Source: Hafnia alvei (GTDB taxonomy: Bacteria > Pseudomonadota > Gammaproteobacteria > Enterobacterales > Enterobacteriaceae). Taken from it: DNA of 64,000 nucleotides. Positions within the stretch are counted from its first letter, which is position 1; the number at the start of each line of letters is the position of its first letter. The DNA lies in contig NZ_FMIQ01000027.1 of assembly GCF_900095695.1 (NCBI RefSeq), positions 116,794 through 180,793 on the forward strand, written 5' to 3'. Under the pieces are notes generated by a model, which worked only from the letters and a program-made list of their open reading frames with translations, searched no databases and was not told the DNA's origin. Position numbers and translations under genes: made by a program. Shown here in pieces: positions 41,737 to 52,897 of the stretch.

Positions 41737-41763
41737 AAAAAGGCACCTAAGGGTGCCTTTTTT
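41737..41763 (+). terminator. Terminator of rpmE
   Basis: AAAAAGGCACC-TAAG-GGTGCCTTTTTT, 16 bp after the rpmE stop. Confidence 0.93.
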
Positions 41764-41797
41764 GTTGCCTGAAATTCAGTGAAAGAGGCGCAATAAT

Positions 41798-41826
41798 AAA
41801 AAAAGCCTCTTCGAGAAGAGGCTTTT
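41798..41826. terminator. Bidirectional terminator between rpmE and eptC
   Basis: AAAAAAGCCTCTTC pairs with GAAGAGGCTTTTT around a GA loop, with A and T runs on both sides. It lies 20 bp from the eptC stop and mainly ends that leftward transcript. Confidence 0.9.
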
Positions 41827-41846
41827 TCACTTTTACTGATGACCTA

Positions 41847-43574
41847 CTACTGATTACCTACCTGATCGCCATACGGCAATTTATCGTAATCGTGCAGACC
41901 TTTTTTCACATACGGGTTGCCGATCCAACGTGTTGTTTCCACGAAGCTCGGATTGACCAAGCTTCTCTCAGGATTAAACAGGTCGTATTTCAAACCGGCC
42001 ATGTCAGACCATGTATGAATCAGCTCAGAGCTGCTGTATTTACGATCGGTCATGGAAGCAAAGTCACGCGGATGCGCTTGCTGCCAGCTTGGTGATGTCC
42101 ACAGAATGAACGGGATGCTGTACATATGGCGTGTTGGCGCCGCTTCGTTGCGTCCCTGAATATTGTGTGGTGGAGTGTCATACACTTCCTCACCGTGGTC
42201 AGAGAAATACAGCAGGAAACCGTTAGGTTTCGTTGCCGAGTAATCTTTGATCAGGCTAGAAACCACGAAGTCGTTGTACAGGTTAGCGTTGTCATACTCG
42301 TTATAAGAGTCAATCTGATCTTGGCTTAAACCTGGTGGTACGCCTTCAGCGTTATTAAACTTATCAAATCCTTCTGGATAGCGGAATTTGTAGTTAATGT
42401 GCGTACCCAGCAGATGTACCACGATAAATTTCTTCGGCGCAGGATCGGCCATCACTTCTTTAAATGGCTTCAGCACGTCGCCGTCGTATTGGCGGGCACT
42501 CTGCGTACGCTGCTGGTTCAGGTAAAACTGCTTATCTGTCTGCTGAGAGAACAGGGTTAGCATGGTATTGCGCTTGGTCATGGTTTGCTGGTTAGTGATC
42601 CAGAAGGTTTTGTAGCCAGCCTGCTTCATCATGTTCATCAATGAAGGTTGGGTTAGATACAGATCTGGATTCTTCTCGTTAGCGAACGTCAGAGCCTGCT
42701 GCAAAATCTCGATGGTATAAGGACGAGAAGTTACCACGTCGTTGAACACGGTTAGATTCTTGTCAGTTTTATGAATTTCATCCAGCTGTGGCGTGGTTTC
42801 ACGCGGATAGCCGTACAGGCTCATATGGCCGCGCTGAGTTGATTCACCAATCACCAGAACCAACGTACGTGGCGCACTGCCGCTGGTATCTGTGAGGTTT
42901 GCGAGCGGAGGCAATGCGCTGTTTTCTTTCATCAGCGCCTGCAGACTCGCAAGCTGGTTACGATATTCGAAATAGCCGGTGATCATTTGCCATGGAGCCG
43001 CAGGCTCCATACGTGACGTCAGACTCGGTAAAGAATCTACAAACGAACGTTTCTTGATCACCATGTTATAGGCCAGCGGATTAACGATCAGGCCATAGAA
43101 GATCGCGGCTGGAATAACATAACGCCAGAATGATGGGATATACACCGGGCGTACGCGAGTCCATAAGAACGCGCAGACAACGGTATAAGCCAGCAATAGG
43201 AGCGCAAGATGAAGGCTGAAATATTGACTGAAGTACTCTCCGGCTTCGCTGGTATTCGATTCAAACATCACAAACAGGACGCTTTGGGAAAACTCTTGTC
43301 CGTAGATGATGTAATAGCCCAAGGAGCACAGAGAGGCTGCCCATAAAATAATGCCAATAACCGCAGCAATAATGCGGGTTTTATTTGGGAATAAAAATAC
43401 AGGAATTAGCCAAAGGGAGCTGTACAGCAGAGAATCTCGAATGCCGTTGGAGCCACTGTATCCAGTTACGAGGATTACAGCCTGAAGAACTGTAGAGAAA
43501 AACCAAAAGAACAACAGAAGCCAGAATAACGCTTTCCAGCTGAATGCCTTATCGGCGTTTGAAGATGAAATCAT
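41847..43574 (-). CDS. eptC: LPS heptose phosphoethanolamine transferase EptC
   Basis: 575-residue inner-membrane enzyme (E. coli 577). Five N-terminal membrane segments (about 12-175) precede the periplasmic domain. LVLVIGESTQRGHMSLYGYP near 238-257, TSRPYTIEILQQALTFAN near 284-300 (Thr nucleophile region), HLLGTHINYKFRYP near 396, and YFSDHGEEVYD near 465 provide the metal and catalytic residues. It adds phosphoethanolamine to heptose I of the LPS core in E. coli. It retains the canonical DHGE, unlike the Ept-like gene at 7 kb. Confidence 0.94.
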   Translation of the reverse strand: MISSSNADKAFSWKALFWLLLFFWFFSTVLQAVILVTGYSGSNGIRDSLLYSSLWLIPVFLFPNKTRIIAAVIGIILWAASLCSLGYYIIYGQEFSQSVLFVMFESNTSEAGEYFSQYFSLHLALLLLAYTVVCAFLWTRVRPVYIPSFWRYVIPAAIFYGLIVNPLAYNMVIKKRSFVDSLPSLTSRMEPAAPWQMITGYFEYRNQLASLQALMKENSALPPLANLTDTSGSAPRTLVLVIGESTQRGHMSLYGYPRETTPQLDEIHKTDKNLTVFNDVVTSRPYTIEILQQALTFANEKNPDLYLTQPSLMNMMKQAGYKTFWITNQQTMTKRNTMLTLFSQQTDKQFYLNQQRTQSARQYDGDVLKPFKEVMADPAPKKFIVVHLLGTHINYKFRYPEGFDKFNNAEGVPPGLSQDQIDSYNEYDNANLYNDFVVSSLIKDYSATKPNGFLLYFSDHGEEVYDTPPHNIQGRNEAAPTRHMYSIPFILWTSPSWQQAHPRDFASMTDRKYSSSELIHTWSDMAGLKYDLFNPERSLVNPSFVETTRWIGNPYVKKGLHDYDKLPYGDQVGNQ

Positions 43575-43915
43575 ATTATTTCAGCCTATCAGAGAATATC
43601 ACCGCGGGGATGTTAATCATCTAACCTTAAAGGAACCTTAGTTTTTATTAACGGATTAAGTAAACCGCAATAAACATGTGTCTCAGAATTAACGAACAAC
43701 GAGTAAGCGCTGCAATAAAACCGGACGATACTAGCAATATTATTTTTTCGTAACAATAGATGCTAATTTTTAATAAAAGTTCGTTATGTATTGTGATTTT
43801 TCATTGAAGGAAAGTATTACGTACAGTTGTTTGGCGAGGACTTGAATGATCTGAGGGGGCGCTAGAAGAAAAACGCGCTACCTAAAGAGATAGCGCGTCT
43901 ATTGTCAGGGGGAGA
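43575..43915. other. eptC-ppc spacer
   Basis: 341 bp without a gene. It holds the ppc terminator at 43873-43898 and, by position, the eptC promoter. AT-rich around 43,730-43,800; I see no defined operator. Confidence 0.5.
43873..43898 (-). terminator. Terminator of ppc
   Basis: ACGCGCTA pairs with TAGCGCGT around ten bases. On the minus strand TTTTTCTTC follows, 17 bp past the ppc stop. Confidence 0.85.
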
Positions 43916-46552
43916 TTAGCCTGTATTGCGCATACCGGCTGCAACGCCTGCGATGGTGACCATCAGCGCTTGTTCAACGTTGGCATCCGGCTCCGGCAGC
44001 GAGCGTGAACGGTGTAACAATTCAGCCTGCAAGACGTTTAACGGATCGGTATACACATTCCGTAGCGCAATGGACTCTGCGATCCACGGTAGGTCTTCCA
44101 TCAAGTGATCGTCATTGGCGATGGTGAGTACCACTTTGATATCTTTCGAGAGTTGATCGCGTAGCTGTTTGCCTAGCGGCCACAGTTTTTCGTCAACCAA
44201 GCGCTGATCGTAGTATTCAGCCAGCCATAAATCTGATTTCGCAAACACCATTTCTAGCATCCCAATGCGGGTTGAGAAGAAAGGCCAATCGCGGCACATG
44301 GTTTCCAGCGTTGACTGTTTTCCTTCGTCAACGGCGGCTTGTAGCGCGGCACCCGCACCCAGCCACGCTGGCAACATTAAACGGTTTTGCGTCCACGCGA
44401 AGATCCATGGAATGGCGCGCAGGCTCTCAACGCCGCCGTTTGGTTTGCGTTTGGCAGGACGAGAACCTAAAGGCAGTTTGCCGAGTTCAAGTTCAGGCGT
44501 TGCAGAACGGAAGTAAGGTACGAAGTCCTTATTTTCACGGACGTAGCCACGATACATATCACAGGAGACGTCTGACAACTCATCCATCAAATCGCGCCAT
44601 TCCTGTTTTGGTGCCGGTGGTGGCAACAGGTTAGCTTCTAGAATAGCGTTGGTGTACAGCGATAGGCTGCTGATAGTGACCTGTGGTAAACCGAGTTTGA
44701 AGCGGATCATTTCGCCTTGCTCGGTGACACGCAGGCCGCCTTTCAAGCTGCCCGGTGGTTGTGAAAGCAGAGCTGCATGAGCCGGTGCACCACCGCGACC
44801 GATTGAACCGCCGCGCCCGTGGAACAGGGTTAATGCCACGCCCGCTTTTTCACATACGTTAACTAACGCTTCTTGAGCGCGGTATTGCGCCCATGATGCC
44901 GCCATCACGCCCGCATCTTTTGCTGAGTCAGAGTAGCCGATCATCACCATCTGCTTACCCTGAATAAAGCCGCGATACCAATCGATGCTCAATAGCTGAG
45001 TCATCACATCTTCGGCATTATTTAGGTCATCCAGAGTTTCAAACAGCGGAGCAACAGGCAATGCGTAAGGGCAGCCCGCTTCTTTCAATAGCAGATGAAC
45101 AGCGAGAACGTCGGAAGGGGTGCGCGCCATCGAAATGACATAGGCGGCGATGGAACCCTGAGGTGCTTCTGCTATCACTCGGCAGGTATCAAAGACTTCT
45201 TTAGTTTCAGCGCTTGGCTCCCATTGGCGTGGAACCAGTGGGCGTTTGGAGTTGAGCTCGCGCACCAAGAAGGCCTGTTTGTCAGCCTCTGACCAGCTTT
45301 CATAGTCGCCGAGGCCTAAATAACGGGTGAGCTCAGCTAAGGCTTCAGAGTGACGAGTGCTTTCTTGACGAACATCCATGCGCACTAGCGGCACGCCGAA
45401 GCAGTGAACGCGGCGCAACGTGTCCAGCAACTGGCCATTGGCGATAATACCCATGCCGCAGGCTTTGAGTGATTGGTAGCAAGCGTACAACGGTTCCCAA
45501 AGCTGCTCGTTTTTCACCAGCAGATTGTCTGGGCGCGTCGCGCGTTCGCCTTTGATTTTCGCGGCTAGATAAACCTGAGTTTCAGTTAGCTGCGTGCGCA
45601 GTTTTTTCATCAGCTCACGGTATGGCTCTTGAACGTCGTCTCCACCGGCCAAAGCACGCAGTTCTGGCGTGCATTCTGTCATCGACAGTTCAGAAACCAG
45701 CACGGCGATATCACGCAGGAACAGATCGGTGGCTTTCCAACGACTTAACAATAAGGCGTGGCGTGTGATGTCTGCGGTCACGTTCGGGTTGCCGTCACGG
45801 TCGCCGCCCATCCATGCGGTGAAACGCACGGGTACAGCTTCAACCGGTAGCTGGTAACCCAACGAGTTTTCTAGCTGTTCGTTAAACTCGCGTAAGAATG
45901 CAGGAACTCCTTCCCATAGGCTATTTTCCACCACTGCATAGCCCCATTTAGCTTCATCAATTGGGGATGGGCGGTTCTTACGAATTTCATCGGTATGCCA
46001 TGACTGAGCGACTAACTGGCGCAGACGACGCATGATTTGATTGCGTTCGTAGTCGGCCAAATCGCTGTGATCGAGCTGGCTAAGGCAGTTGTTAACCTCA
46101 ACCAGTTTATGAATCAGGGTACGGCGGGTGATTTCAGTCGGATGAGCGGTGAGAACTAGCTCAATGGAGAGATCGTCTACGGCTTTTTTGATCTGCTCAT
46201 CGCTGAGGTTGTTATTTTTCAAACGGGTGAAAAGTTGAGCCATCACTTCAGGGTTACTTGCCGCTTCGCCATGAGGGGAAATGCTGTGATATTGTTCGGC
46301 GGTATTTGTCAGACTCAGGAATTGGCTAAAGGCGCGGGCAACCGGCAATAGCTCATCATTCGACAAGTTCTGTAGCGTCGTTAAAAGTTCCTGACGGCTT
46401 GCATCGTTACCCGCACGTGAGGATTTTGATAATTTACGGATAGTCTCGACGCGGTCCAGAATATTCTCGCCCAGCGCTTCTTTGATGGTGTCGCCGAGCA
46501 GCTTCCCTAGCATACTGACGTTACTTCGCATTGCCGAATATTGTTCGTTCAT
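43916..46552 (-). CDS. ppc: Phosphoenolpyruvate carboxylase
   Basis: 878-residue enzyme carboxylating PEP to oxaloacetate to refill the TCA cycle. The start at [19 protein letters not shown] fits the family and has AGGGG upstream; a longer frame from 46651 adds 33 residues with no support. Catalytic His in [12 protein letters not shown] near 138, and the glycine loop [16 protein letters not shown] near 578-593, are clear. The C-terminal four residues are RNTG, against QNTG in E. coli, within normal variation. Aspartate inhibition is known for the family. Confidence 0.98.
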   Translation of the reverse strand: MNEQYSAMRSNVSMLGKLLGDTIKEALGENILDRVETIRKLSKSSRAGNDASRQELLTTLQNLSNDELLPVARAFSQFLSLTNTAEQYHSISPHGEAASNPEVMAQLFTRLKNNNLSDEQIKKAVDDLSIELVLTAHPTEITRRTLIHKLVEVNNCLSQLDHSDLADYERNQIMRRLRQLVAQSWHTDEIRKNRPSPIDEAKWGYAVVENSLWEGVPAFLREFNEQLENSLGYQLPVEAVPVRFTAWMGGDRDGNPNVTADITRHALLLSRWKATDLFLRDIAVLVSELSMTECTPELRALAGGDDVQEPYRELMKKLRTQLTETQVYLAAKIKGERATRPDNLLVKNEQLWEPLYACYQSLKACGMGIIANGQLLDTLRRVHCFGVPLVRMDVRQESTRHSEALAELTRYLGLGDYESWSEADKQAFLVRELNSKRPLVPRQWEPSAETKEVFDTCRVIAEAPQGSIAAYVISMARTPSDVLAVHLLLKEAGCPYALPVAPLFETLDDLNNAEDVMTQLLSIDWYRGFIQGKQMVMIGYSDSAKDAGVMAASWAQYRAQEALVNVCEKAGVALTLFHGRGGSIGRGGAPAHAALLSQPPGSLKGGLRVTEQGEMIRFKLGLPQVTISSLSLYTNAILEANLLPPPAPKQEWRDLMDELSDVSCDMYRGYVRENKDFVPYFRSATPELELGKLPLGSRPAKRKPNGGVESLRAIPWIFAWTQNRLMLPAWLGAGAALQAAVDEGKQSTLETMCRDWPFFSTRIGMLEMVFAKSDLWLAEYYDQRLVDEKLWPLGKQLRDQLSKDIKVVLTIANDDHLMEDLPWIAESIALRNVYTDPLNVLQAELLHRSRSLPEPDANVEQALMVTIAGVAAGMRNTG

Positions 46553-46821
46553 AAGACCCCTGACCCCTCCAATATGTAAATTTCTTTCACCCGAAAGGCG
46601 TAGACCGCCTCTTTTATAAAGCCACGTTCCATTGTCTACGTCAATTGTCACAATTTATTGCTAAACGACATGAATTTGGTGATTTAACTGAAATTTAATT
46701 ACACGGTGACGGGAATTAGTGTTTCTAATAACAGTTACGTTGCAAACGGCGGCAATAGGGTGATATCACCGCCGTTTTCACTGTGAATAATTCATGAAAG
46801 CGCAGATCCGCAATTCATCAA

Positions 46822-47970
46822 TTATCGACAAAAATGCTTAACCACTTGGCCGATCAAATCACGAGTGGGCTGGATGAACGACGTTGCTAAGTATTCATCT
46901 GGCTGGTGGGCCTGATTGATTGAGCCGGGCCCTAGGACCAGTGTAGGACAAACTTCCTGAATAAATGGCGCCTCGGTGCAATAGTTCACCACTTCCGCAC
47001 GCTCGCCTAATAATCCCTCGATGACCTGCACCAACGGGGCATGGACAGGGCATTCATATCCAGGGATCGGCACATGCATATGTTCAATGGTCAAACGTCC
47101 CGGCCATTTTTCACTGACCGGTGCCAGTGCTTGATTGAGTAACTCGTCGATATCGTTAAGCGTCATGCCCGGTAACGGACGGATATCCATATGCAATTCG
47201 CAGCAGGCACAGATTCGGTTAGGGGCATCGCCGCCGTGAATATGCCCAAGGTTCATGGTTGGGTATGGAATGGTAAAAGCATCGTGGTGGAAGCGATCTT
47301 TTAGCGTGTTGCGCAGCGTCAGCAGATGGCCGATGGAATCATGCATCAGTTCAATTGCGTTTACGCCGCGAGAAGGATCGCTAGAGTGACCGGATTGTCC
47401 CGTGATGCGGATTGCTTCTGATAAGTGTCCTTTGTGCGCGCGCACGGGTTTGAGTGAGGTTGGTTCACCAATGATGGCGCAGTCAGGGCGCAGATGGGTT
47501 GTTGCGGCGAAATAACGCGCGCCAGCCATAGTGGCTTCTTCATCGGCGGTAGCCAAAATATAAAGTGGCTTGCTGAGCTGGCTCAAATCTACATCGCGCA
47601 GCGTATCCAGAATAAAAGCGAAGAAGCCTTTCATATCTGCGGTGCCGAGTCCGTAAAGCTTATTGTCGTGTTCGGTGAGCGTGAAAGGATCGCGCGTCCA
47701 GCGCCCATCATCAAACGGCACGGTATCCGTATGGCCTGCCAGCATTAGCCCGCCATTTCCCTCACCATAGCTGGCGAGGAGATTAAATTTGTTACGTGTA
47801 TGTGGCACGGCCTGCACTTCAACCCGAAAGCCAAGATCGCTAAACCATCCTGCAAGCAAGTTGATTAATGTTTCATTGCTTTGATCGAGCGCGCTGTCCG
47901 TTGCACTAATGGATGGAGTGGCGATCAGGGCACGGTACAGCTCAATAAATGGCGGTAATTTCATATTCAC
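46822..47970 (-). CDS. argE: Acetylornithine deacetylase
   Basis: M20 metallopeptidase-family enzyme of 382 residues that releases ornithine from N-acetylornithine. Metal site: [12 protein letters not shown] near residue 78-89, [12 protein letters not shown] near 107-118, and [10 protein letters not shown] near 143-152. STEAPF-like [12 protein letters not shown] near 320 and HQPDEYL near 354 complete it. It diverges from argC across the arginine operator. The ATG at 47970 matches the family; a second ATG two codons later is possible. Confidence 0.97.
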   Translation of the reverse strand: MNMKLPPFIELYRALIATPSISATDSALDQSNETLINLLAGWFSDLGFRVEVQAVPHTRNKFNLLASYGEGNGGLMLAGHTDTVPFDDGRWTRDPFTLTEHDNKLYGLGTADMKGFFAFILDTLRDVDLSQLSKPLYILATADEEATMAGARYFAATTHLRPDCAIIGEPTSLKPVRAHKGHLSEAIRITGQSGHSSDPSRGVNAIELMHDSIGHLLTLRNTLKDRFHHDAFTIPYPTMNLGHIHGGDAPNRICACCELHMDIRPLPGMTLNDIDELLNQALAPVSEKWPGRLTIEHMHVPIPGYECPVHAPLVQVIEGLLGERAEVVNYCTEAPFIQEVCPTLVLGPGSINQAHQPDEYLATSFIQPTRDLIGQVVKHFCR

Positions 47971-47996
47971 TGTTGACAGCCTTTCGTTAGGATAGT

Positions 47997-48034
47997 ATCA
48001 ATATTCATGCATTATTTATGAATAAAAATACAAT
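47997..48034. promoter_or_regulatory. Tandem ARG boxes (ArgR operator) of argE and argCBGH
   Basis: Two 18-bp ARG boxes, ATCAATATTCATGCATTA (47997-48014) and TATGAATAAAAATACAAT (48017-48034), separated by two bases. Both are nearly identical to the known E. coli argECBH operator. They lie between the divergent starts, 27 bp from argE and 104 bp from argC, so ArgR-arginine would repress both directions. Confidence 0.9.
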
Positions 48035-48137
48035 AAGCGCTCGCCGAATGAAACCGTAAAAGTTATGATGAGCAGCGCCAAATGTAATTTTTCCGATCAA
48101 CAATCTTTCATAAAAACTAAGAAGGTGGAATCGATAC

Positions 48138-49148
48138 ATGTCTATGTTAAACGGGTTAATTGTAGGAGCCAGCGGTTATACCGGCGCGGAACTCGCCGCT
48201 TATCTGCAGCGCCATCCTCATATGAACATAACCGGTTTAACGGTTTCAGCGCAAAGTGCAGATGCGGGAAAGTTGCTTTCTGATTTGCATCCTCAACTGA
48301 AAGGCATTGTTGATTTACCGTTGTTGCCGATGAGCGATGTGGCGGTAATGGCAAAAGATGTTGATGTAGTTTTTCTTGCTACGGCGCATGAAGTAAGCCA
48401 TGACCTAGCGCCTCAGTTTTTACAGATGGGCTGCGTGGTGTTTGATCTTTCCGGCGCATACCGGGTGAATCAGGCTGATTTTTACCAAAATTATTATGGA
48501 TTTACGCATCAGCATGCCGACTGGCTCGATAAAGCAGTTTATGGATTGGCGGAGTGGCGTGCCGAAGATATTAAACAGGCGCAACTGGTGGCCGTTCCCG
48601 GCTGCTATCCCACGGCGTCACAGCTGGCATTAAAGCCGCTGATTGATGCGGGTCTGCTCGATTTAAACCAATGGCCGGTTATCAACGCCGTTAGCGGTGT
48701 GAGTGGTGCAGGGCGTAAAGCCAGTATGACGACCAGTTTTTGCGAAGTGAGTTTGCAGCCTTATGGCATTTTTACTCATCGCCATCAGCCTGAAATAGCG
48801 ACCCATTTGGGAACTCCGGTGATTTTCACCCCGCACTTAGGCAATTTCCCGCGCGGAATTTTGGCCACTATTACCTGCAAGTTAACCGCAGGTGTAACGG
48901 CTGAGCAGATCGGCGCTGCTTACCAGCAGGCCTATGCAGAAAAGCCATTGGTTCGCGTCTATGACAAAGGTGTTCCGGCGATTAAAAACGTGGCGGGAAC
49001 GCCGTTCTGCGATATCGGTTTTGCGCTTCAGGGTGAGCATCTGATTATTGTGTCTGCCGAAGATAATTTACTGAAAGGCGCTGCGGCTCAAGCGGTGCAA
49101 TGTATGAACATTCGCTTTGGATTTAATGAAACCCAATCATTGCTGTAA
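48138..49148 (+). CDS. argC: N-acetyl-gamma-glutamyl-phosphate reductase
   Basis: 336-residue NADP-dependent reductase, third step of arginine synthesis. [15 protein letters not shown] near residues 9-23 is the Rossmann motif, the catalytic Cys is in [13 protein letters not shown] near 154-166, and [12 protein letters not shown] near 214-225 completes the site. GGTGG lies nine bases before the ATG used; the ATG two codons later gives the 334-residue E. coli form. Confidence 0.97.
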   Translation: MSMLNGLIVGASGYTGAELAAYLQRHPHMNITGLTVSAQSADAGKLLSDLHPQLKGIVDLPLLPMSDVAVMAKDVDVVFLATAHEVSHDLAPQFLQMGCVVFDLSGAYRVNQADFYQNYYGFTHQHADWLDKAVYGLAEWRAEDIKQAQLVAVPGCYPTASQLALKPLIDAGLLDLNQWPVINAVSGVSGAGRKASMTTSFCEVSLQPYGIFTHRHQPEIATHLGTPVIFTPHLGNFPRGILATITCKLTAGVTAEQIGAAYQQAYAEKPLVRVYDKGVPAIKNVAGTPFCDIGFALQGEHLIIVSAEDNLLKGAAAQAVQCMNIRFGFNETQSLL

Positions 49149-49180
49149 CGACAAAACGTTAACTTTAAAAAGAGACTGCT

Positions 49181-49960
49181 ATGAACAATCCATTAATCAT
49201 CAAGTTAGGTGGCGTACTGCTAGATAGTGAAGAGGCGATGCAACGTTTGTTTCAGGCTTTAGTTGCTTACCGCCAAAGCCATCAGCGACCACTGGTGATT
49301 GTTCATGGCGGCGGCTGTTTGGTGGATGACCTCATGAAACAGCTGAATTTACCGGTGGTGAAGAAAAACGGACTGCGTGTAACGCCAGCCGACCAGATTG
49401 GCATTATTACCGGTGCGCTCGCTGGCACAGCAAACAAAACGCTGTTGGCCTGCGCCAAGAAACACAAAATTGCTGCGGTGGGTTTGTCATTGGGCGATGG
49501 CGATATGGTTGAAGTGAGCCAACTGTCAGAAGAACTCGGCCATGTGGGCAAAGCGAAAGCGGGTTCACCGGCGCTGGTCACGACGCTGTTAGCAACGGGC
49601 TACTTACCGATTATTAGCTCGGTTGGGATCACCGCAGAAGGCGAATTGATGAATGTGAATGCCGATCAGGCCGCCACCGCATTGGCGGCAACCTTAGGCG
49701 CGGATTTGATTTTGCTGTCAGACGTTAGCGGTATTCTGGATGGCAAAGGGCAACGTATAGAAGAAATGACGGCTGCCAAAGCAGAGCAGCTGATCGTGCA
49801 AGGTATTATTACCGATGGAATGATTGTAAAAGTAAACGCTGCGCTTGATGCCGCTCGGTCTCTGGGAAGGCCGGTTGATATTGCAAGCTGGCGCCATGCC
49901 GAAAAACTTCCGGCATTGTTTAATGGCGTGCCGGTAGGCACCAGAATTCTCGCGAATTAA
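49181..49960 (+). CDS. argB: Acetylglutamate kinase
   Basis: 259-residue amino-acid kinase that phosphorylates N-acetylglutamate. [11 protein letters not shown] near residue 5 and [11 protein letters not shown] near 41-51 bind nucleotide and substrate; [18 protein letters not shown] near 158-175 and the Lys in [11 protein letters not shown] near 217 are also conserved. It starts 32 bp after argC. The short form without an N-terminal arginine-binding helix is the arginine-insensitive enterobacterial type. Confidence 0.97.
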   Translation: MNNPLIIKLGGVLLDSEEAMQRLFQALVAYRQSHQRPLVIVHGGGCLVDDLMKQLNLPVVKKNGLRVTPADQIGIITGALAGTANKTLLACAKKHKIAAVGLSLGDGDMVEVSQLSEELGHVGKAKAGSPALVTTLLATGYLPIISSVGITAEGELMNVNADQAATALAATLGADLILLSDVSGILDGKGQRIEEMTAAKAEQLIVQGIITDGMIVKVNAALDAARSLGRPVDIASWRHAEKLPALFNGVPVGTRILAN

Positions 49961-50034
49961 TTACCCGTCAATTTAGGGTAATAACGACCTAATTTAATTA
50001 AAAATTTTAAGTTATTGAGATAAAGGAAAAGACT

Positions 50035-51249
50035 ATGGCAACGCAAGGCATCAGCAAAATCGTTCTGGCTTACTCTGGCGGCTTGGATACGTCGGCAATC
50101 ATTCCTTGGCTGAAAGAAAATTACGGCGACTGTGAAGTTATCGCATTCGTGGCAGATATCGGCCAAGAGCGTGAAGACTTAGTTGGCGTGGAAGAAAAAG
50201 CGCTGCGCTCTGGTGCTTCAGCTTGTTATATCGCCGATCTGCGTGAAGAATTCATCAAAGATTATGTTTACCCAGTGCTGAAAACCGGTGCGCTGTACGA
50301 AGGAACCTATTTGTTAGGGACCTCAATGGCGCGCCCGCTGATTGCCAAAGCGCAGGTTGAACTCGCCCTGAAACTCGGCGCAGATGCGCTGTGCCACGGC
50401 GCGACCGGTAAAGGCAACGATCAGGTTCGTTTCGAAACCACCTATACCGCGTTGGCTCCACAGCTGAAAGTGGTTGCCCCTTGGCGTGAGTGGGATTTGC
50501 GTTCGCGTGAAGCGCTGTTGGACTATCTGAAAGTTCGCGACATTCCAACCACCGCATCGTTGGAAAAAATCTATAGCCGCGATGCTAACGCTTGGCATAT
50601 TTCCACCGAGGGCGGCGTGCTTGAAAGCCCATGGAATGCCTCTAACCAAGATTGCTGGGTATGGACGAATTCCCCTGAAGATGCGCCAAATGAGTCAGAG
50701 CTAGTGACCGTGGGTGTTGAAAACGGCGAAGTGGTTGCGGTTAACGGCAAAAAAATGAGCCCGTTTGCCTGCTTAGAAGCACTGAATGTGTTGGGGGCAA
50801 AACATGGTATTGGCCGTATTGATATCGTGGAAAACCGTTTGGTAGGGATCAAATCCCGTGGCTGCTACGAAACCCCAGGGGGCACCATTATGATGGCGGC
50901 TCTACGCGGCGTAGAGCAGTTGGTTCTGGATCGTGATTGCTTTAAATGGCGTGAGCAGCTTGGTCAGGAAATGTCCTATGTTGTATACGATGGCCGTTGG
51001 TTTGCGCCGCTGCGTGAGTCCATTCAGGCTGCCGCAGACTCCATCGCCAAAGATGTGAATGGTGAAGTTGTGATTAAGTTGTATAAAGGACAGGCAACGG
51101 CGATCCAGAAAAAATCTGGCAACAGCCTGTATAACGAAGAATTTGCCACCTTCGGCGAAGATGACGTTTACGATCACAGCCATGCGGGCGGCTTTATTCG
51201 CTTGTTCTCGTTGTCATCACGTATTCGTGCGCTGAACGAGAAGAAATAA
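50035..51249 (+). CDS. argG: Argininosuccinate synthase (short, type 1)
   Basis: 404-residue enzyme that condenses citrulline and aspartate with ATP. The P-loop is [13 protein letters not shown] near residues 10-22. [25 protein letters not shown] near 118-131 and [15 protein letters not shown] near 180-194 mark the type 1 subfamily. E. coli has a 447-residue type 2 enzyme encoded away from argCBH, so its place here between argB and argH follows the Yersinia/Serratia pattern. AAAGGAAA lies upstream. Confidence 0.97.
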   Translation: MATQGISKIVLAYSGGLDTSAIIPWLKENYGDCEVIAFVADIGQEREDLVGVEEKALRSGASACYIADLREEFIKDYVYPVLKTGALYEGTYLLGTSMARPLIAKAQVELALKLGADALCHGATGKGNDQVRFETTYTALAPQLKVVAPWREWDLRSREALLDYLKVRDIPTTASLEKIYSRDANAWHISTEGGVLESPWNASNQDCWVWTNSPEDAPNESELVTVGVENGEVVAVNGKKMSPFACLEALNVLGAKHGIGRIDIVENRLVGIKSRGCYETPGGTIMMAALRGVEQLVLDRDCFKWREQLGQEMSYVVYDGRWFAPLRESIQAAADSIAKDVNGEVVIKLYKGQATAIQKKSGNSLYNEEFATFGEDDVYDHSHAGGFIRLFSLSSRIRALNEKK

Positions 51250-51260
51250 TAGCAGGCCTT

Positions 51261-51302
51261 CCCCACCCCAACCTCCCCTGTGAAGGGGAGGTTGGGGTGG
51301 GG
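51261..51302. repeat. 18-bp perfect inverted repeat between argG and argH
   Basis: CCCCACCCCAACCTCCCC (51261-51278), a TGTGAA loop, and the exact complement at 51285-51302. No T-run follows, so it is not a standard terminator. Similar C-rich palindromes recur between genes in several enterobacteria and may protect the upstream mRNA end. Confidence 0.75.
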
Positions 51303-51341
51303 TAATAATGAGTAGAACACTAAAATTCAACGGAGCATCAC

Positions 51342-52715
51342 ATGGCACTATGGGGCGGGCGGTTCAGTCAGGCGGCAGACCAGCGGTTTAAGCAATTTAA
51401 TGACTCACTGCGGTTTGATTACCGATTGGCTGAGCAGGATATTACCGGCTCGGTGGCATGGTCGAAGGCGCTGGTTACCGTGAATGTGTTAACGGTGGAA
51501 GAACAGCAGACGCTGGAAGACGCGTTGGGTGTATTGCTGGAAGAGGTTCAGGCGAATCCTAATGCGATTTTGGCCAGCGATGCAGAAGATATTCACAGCT
51601 GGGTTGAGACGCAGCTGATTAATAAAGTCGGCGACTTAGGTAAAAAACTGCACACGGGGCGTAGCCGTAACGATCAGGTTGCGACGGATCTGAAACTGTG
51701 GTGCAAGAATGAGATCGGCGAGTTGTTACTGGCCGTTCAGCAGTTGCAGCAAGCGTTGGTGGTAACGGCTGAAGCCAATCAGGACGCGGTGATGCCGGGT
51801 TATACCCATCTTCAACGTGCACAGCCGGTGACTTTTGCTCACTGGTGCTTGGCGTATGCCGAAATGCTGGCGCGTGACGAAAGCCGTTTGCACGATACGT
51901 TGAAACGTTTAGATGTGAGCCCGCTTGGGTGTGGGGCTTTAGCGGGCACAGCTTATCCAATCGATCGTGAACAGTTGGCTGAATGGCTAGGTTTTGCTAG
52001 CGCAACGCGTAACAGTTTGGACAGCGTTTCTGACCGCGACCATGTGCTGGAACTGCTTTCTAATGCGTCTATCGGTATGGTGCATCTGTCGCGCTTTGCG
52101 GAAGATCTGATCTTTTTCAACAGCGGTGAAGCGAACTTTGTAGAGCTGTCCGATCGCGTGACTTCTGGTTCATCGTTGATGCCACAGAAGAAAAATCCCG
52201 ATGCATTAGAACTGATTCGCGGCAAATGTGGTCGCGTGCAGGGCGCGTTGACCGGCATGATGATGACGTTGAAAGGCCTGCCTTTGGCCTACAACAAAGA
52301 TATGCAGGAAGATAAAGAAGGCCTATTCGACGCACTGGATACGTGGATGGACTGTCTGCATATGGCGGCGCTGGTGCTGGATGGTATTCAGGTGAAGCGT
52401 CCTCGTTGCCAAGAAGCTGCGGAACAAGGATATGCTAACGCAACAGAATTAGCTGATTACCTTGTGGCGAAAGGCGTTCCGTTCCGTGAAGCCCACCATA
52501 TTGTGGGTGAAGCGGTAGTGGGAGCGATTAAGCAAGGTAAAGCGTTGGAGGCGTTGAGCCTCAGCGAACTGCAAAAATTCAGCAGCGTGATCGGCGATGA
52601 CGTTTACCCTATTTTGTCACTGCAATCTTGTCTGGATAAACGCAGTGCCAAAGGTGGTGTTTCTCCGCATCAGGTCGCTCAGGCGATTGCCGAGGCAAAA
52701 CAGCGCCTGCTTTAG
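51342..52715 (+). CDS. argH: Argininosuccinate lyase
   Basis: 457-residue fumarase/aspartase-superfamily enzyme that splits argininosuccinate to arginine and fumarate. [10 protein letters not shown] opens the protein. [16 protein letters not shown] near 152-167 carries the catalytic His, and the signature [12 protein letters not shown] near 276-287 the catalytic Ser and Lys. It is the last gene of argCBGH and is followed by the second copy of the 105-bp repeat. Confidence 0.97.
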   Translation: MALWGGRFSQAADQRFKQFNDSLRFDYRLAEQDITGSVAWSKALVTVNVLTVEEQQTLEDALGVLLEEVQANPNAILASDAEDIHSWVETQLINKVGDLGKKLHTGRSRNDQVATDLKLWCKNEIGELLLAVQQLQQALVVTAEANQDAVMPGYTHLQRAQPVTFAHWCLAYAEMLARDESRLHDTLKRLDVSPLGCGALAGTAYPIDREQLAEWLGFASATRNSLDSVSDRDHVLELLSNASIGMVHLSRFAEDLIFFNSGEANFVELSDRVTSGSSLMPQKKNPDALELIRGKCGRVQGALTGMMMTLKGLPLAYNKDMQEDKEGLFDALDTWMDCLHMAALVLDGIQVKRPRCQEAAEQGYANATELADYLVAKGVPFREAHHIVGEAVVGAIKQGKALEALSLSELQKFSSVIGDDVYPILSLQSCLDKRSAKGGVSPHQVAQAIAEAKQRLL

Positions 52716-52734
52716 TTCAGCCGTTGTACCAATG

Positions 52735-52896
52735 AAAAACCGGGCAATGTCCTAATGCCGAACATTTAAGAGCTCGAGATACACGGGGCTAGCACACCGC
52801 GGGGCGCTCCGGCAGCTAAAGCTGCTACGACCCCATCGGTGTACTTCCCCTAAAATCATGCTTAAGTGACCAGCATTAGGGCAATGCCCGGTTTTT
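52735..52896. terminator. Composite terminator enclosing the 105-bp repeat (copy 2)
   Basis: AAAAACCGGGCA (52735-52746) pairs with TGCCCGGTTTTT (52885-52896), and CCTAATGC (52751-52758) with GCATTAGG (52873-52880). The repeat lies inside. T-run on the plus strand ends argH transcription; the hicB stop abuts it on the other side. The same arrangement, with different outer arms, is seen after tdh. Confidence 0.65.
52765..52869. repeat. 105-bp dispersed intergenic repeat, copy 2
   Basis: Matches 6801-6905 at 103 of 105 positions without gaps. The nested inverted repeats are the same as in copy 1. Same orientation relative to the window; both follow a rightward operon's last gene. Confidence 0.85.
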
Positions 52897-52897
52897 T

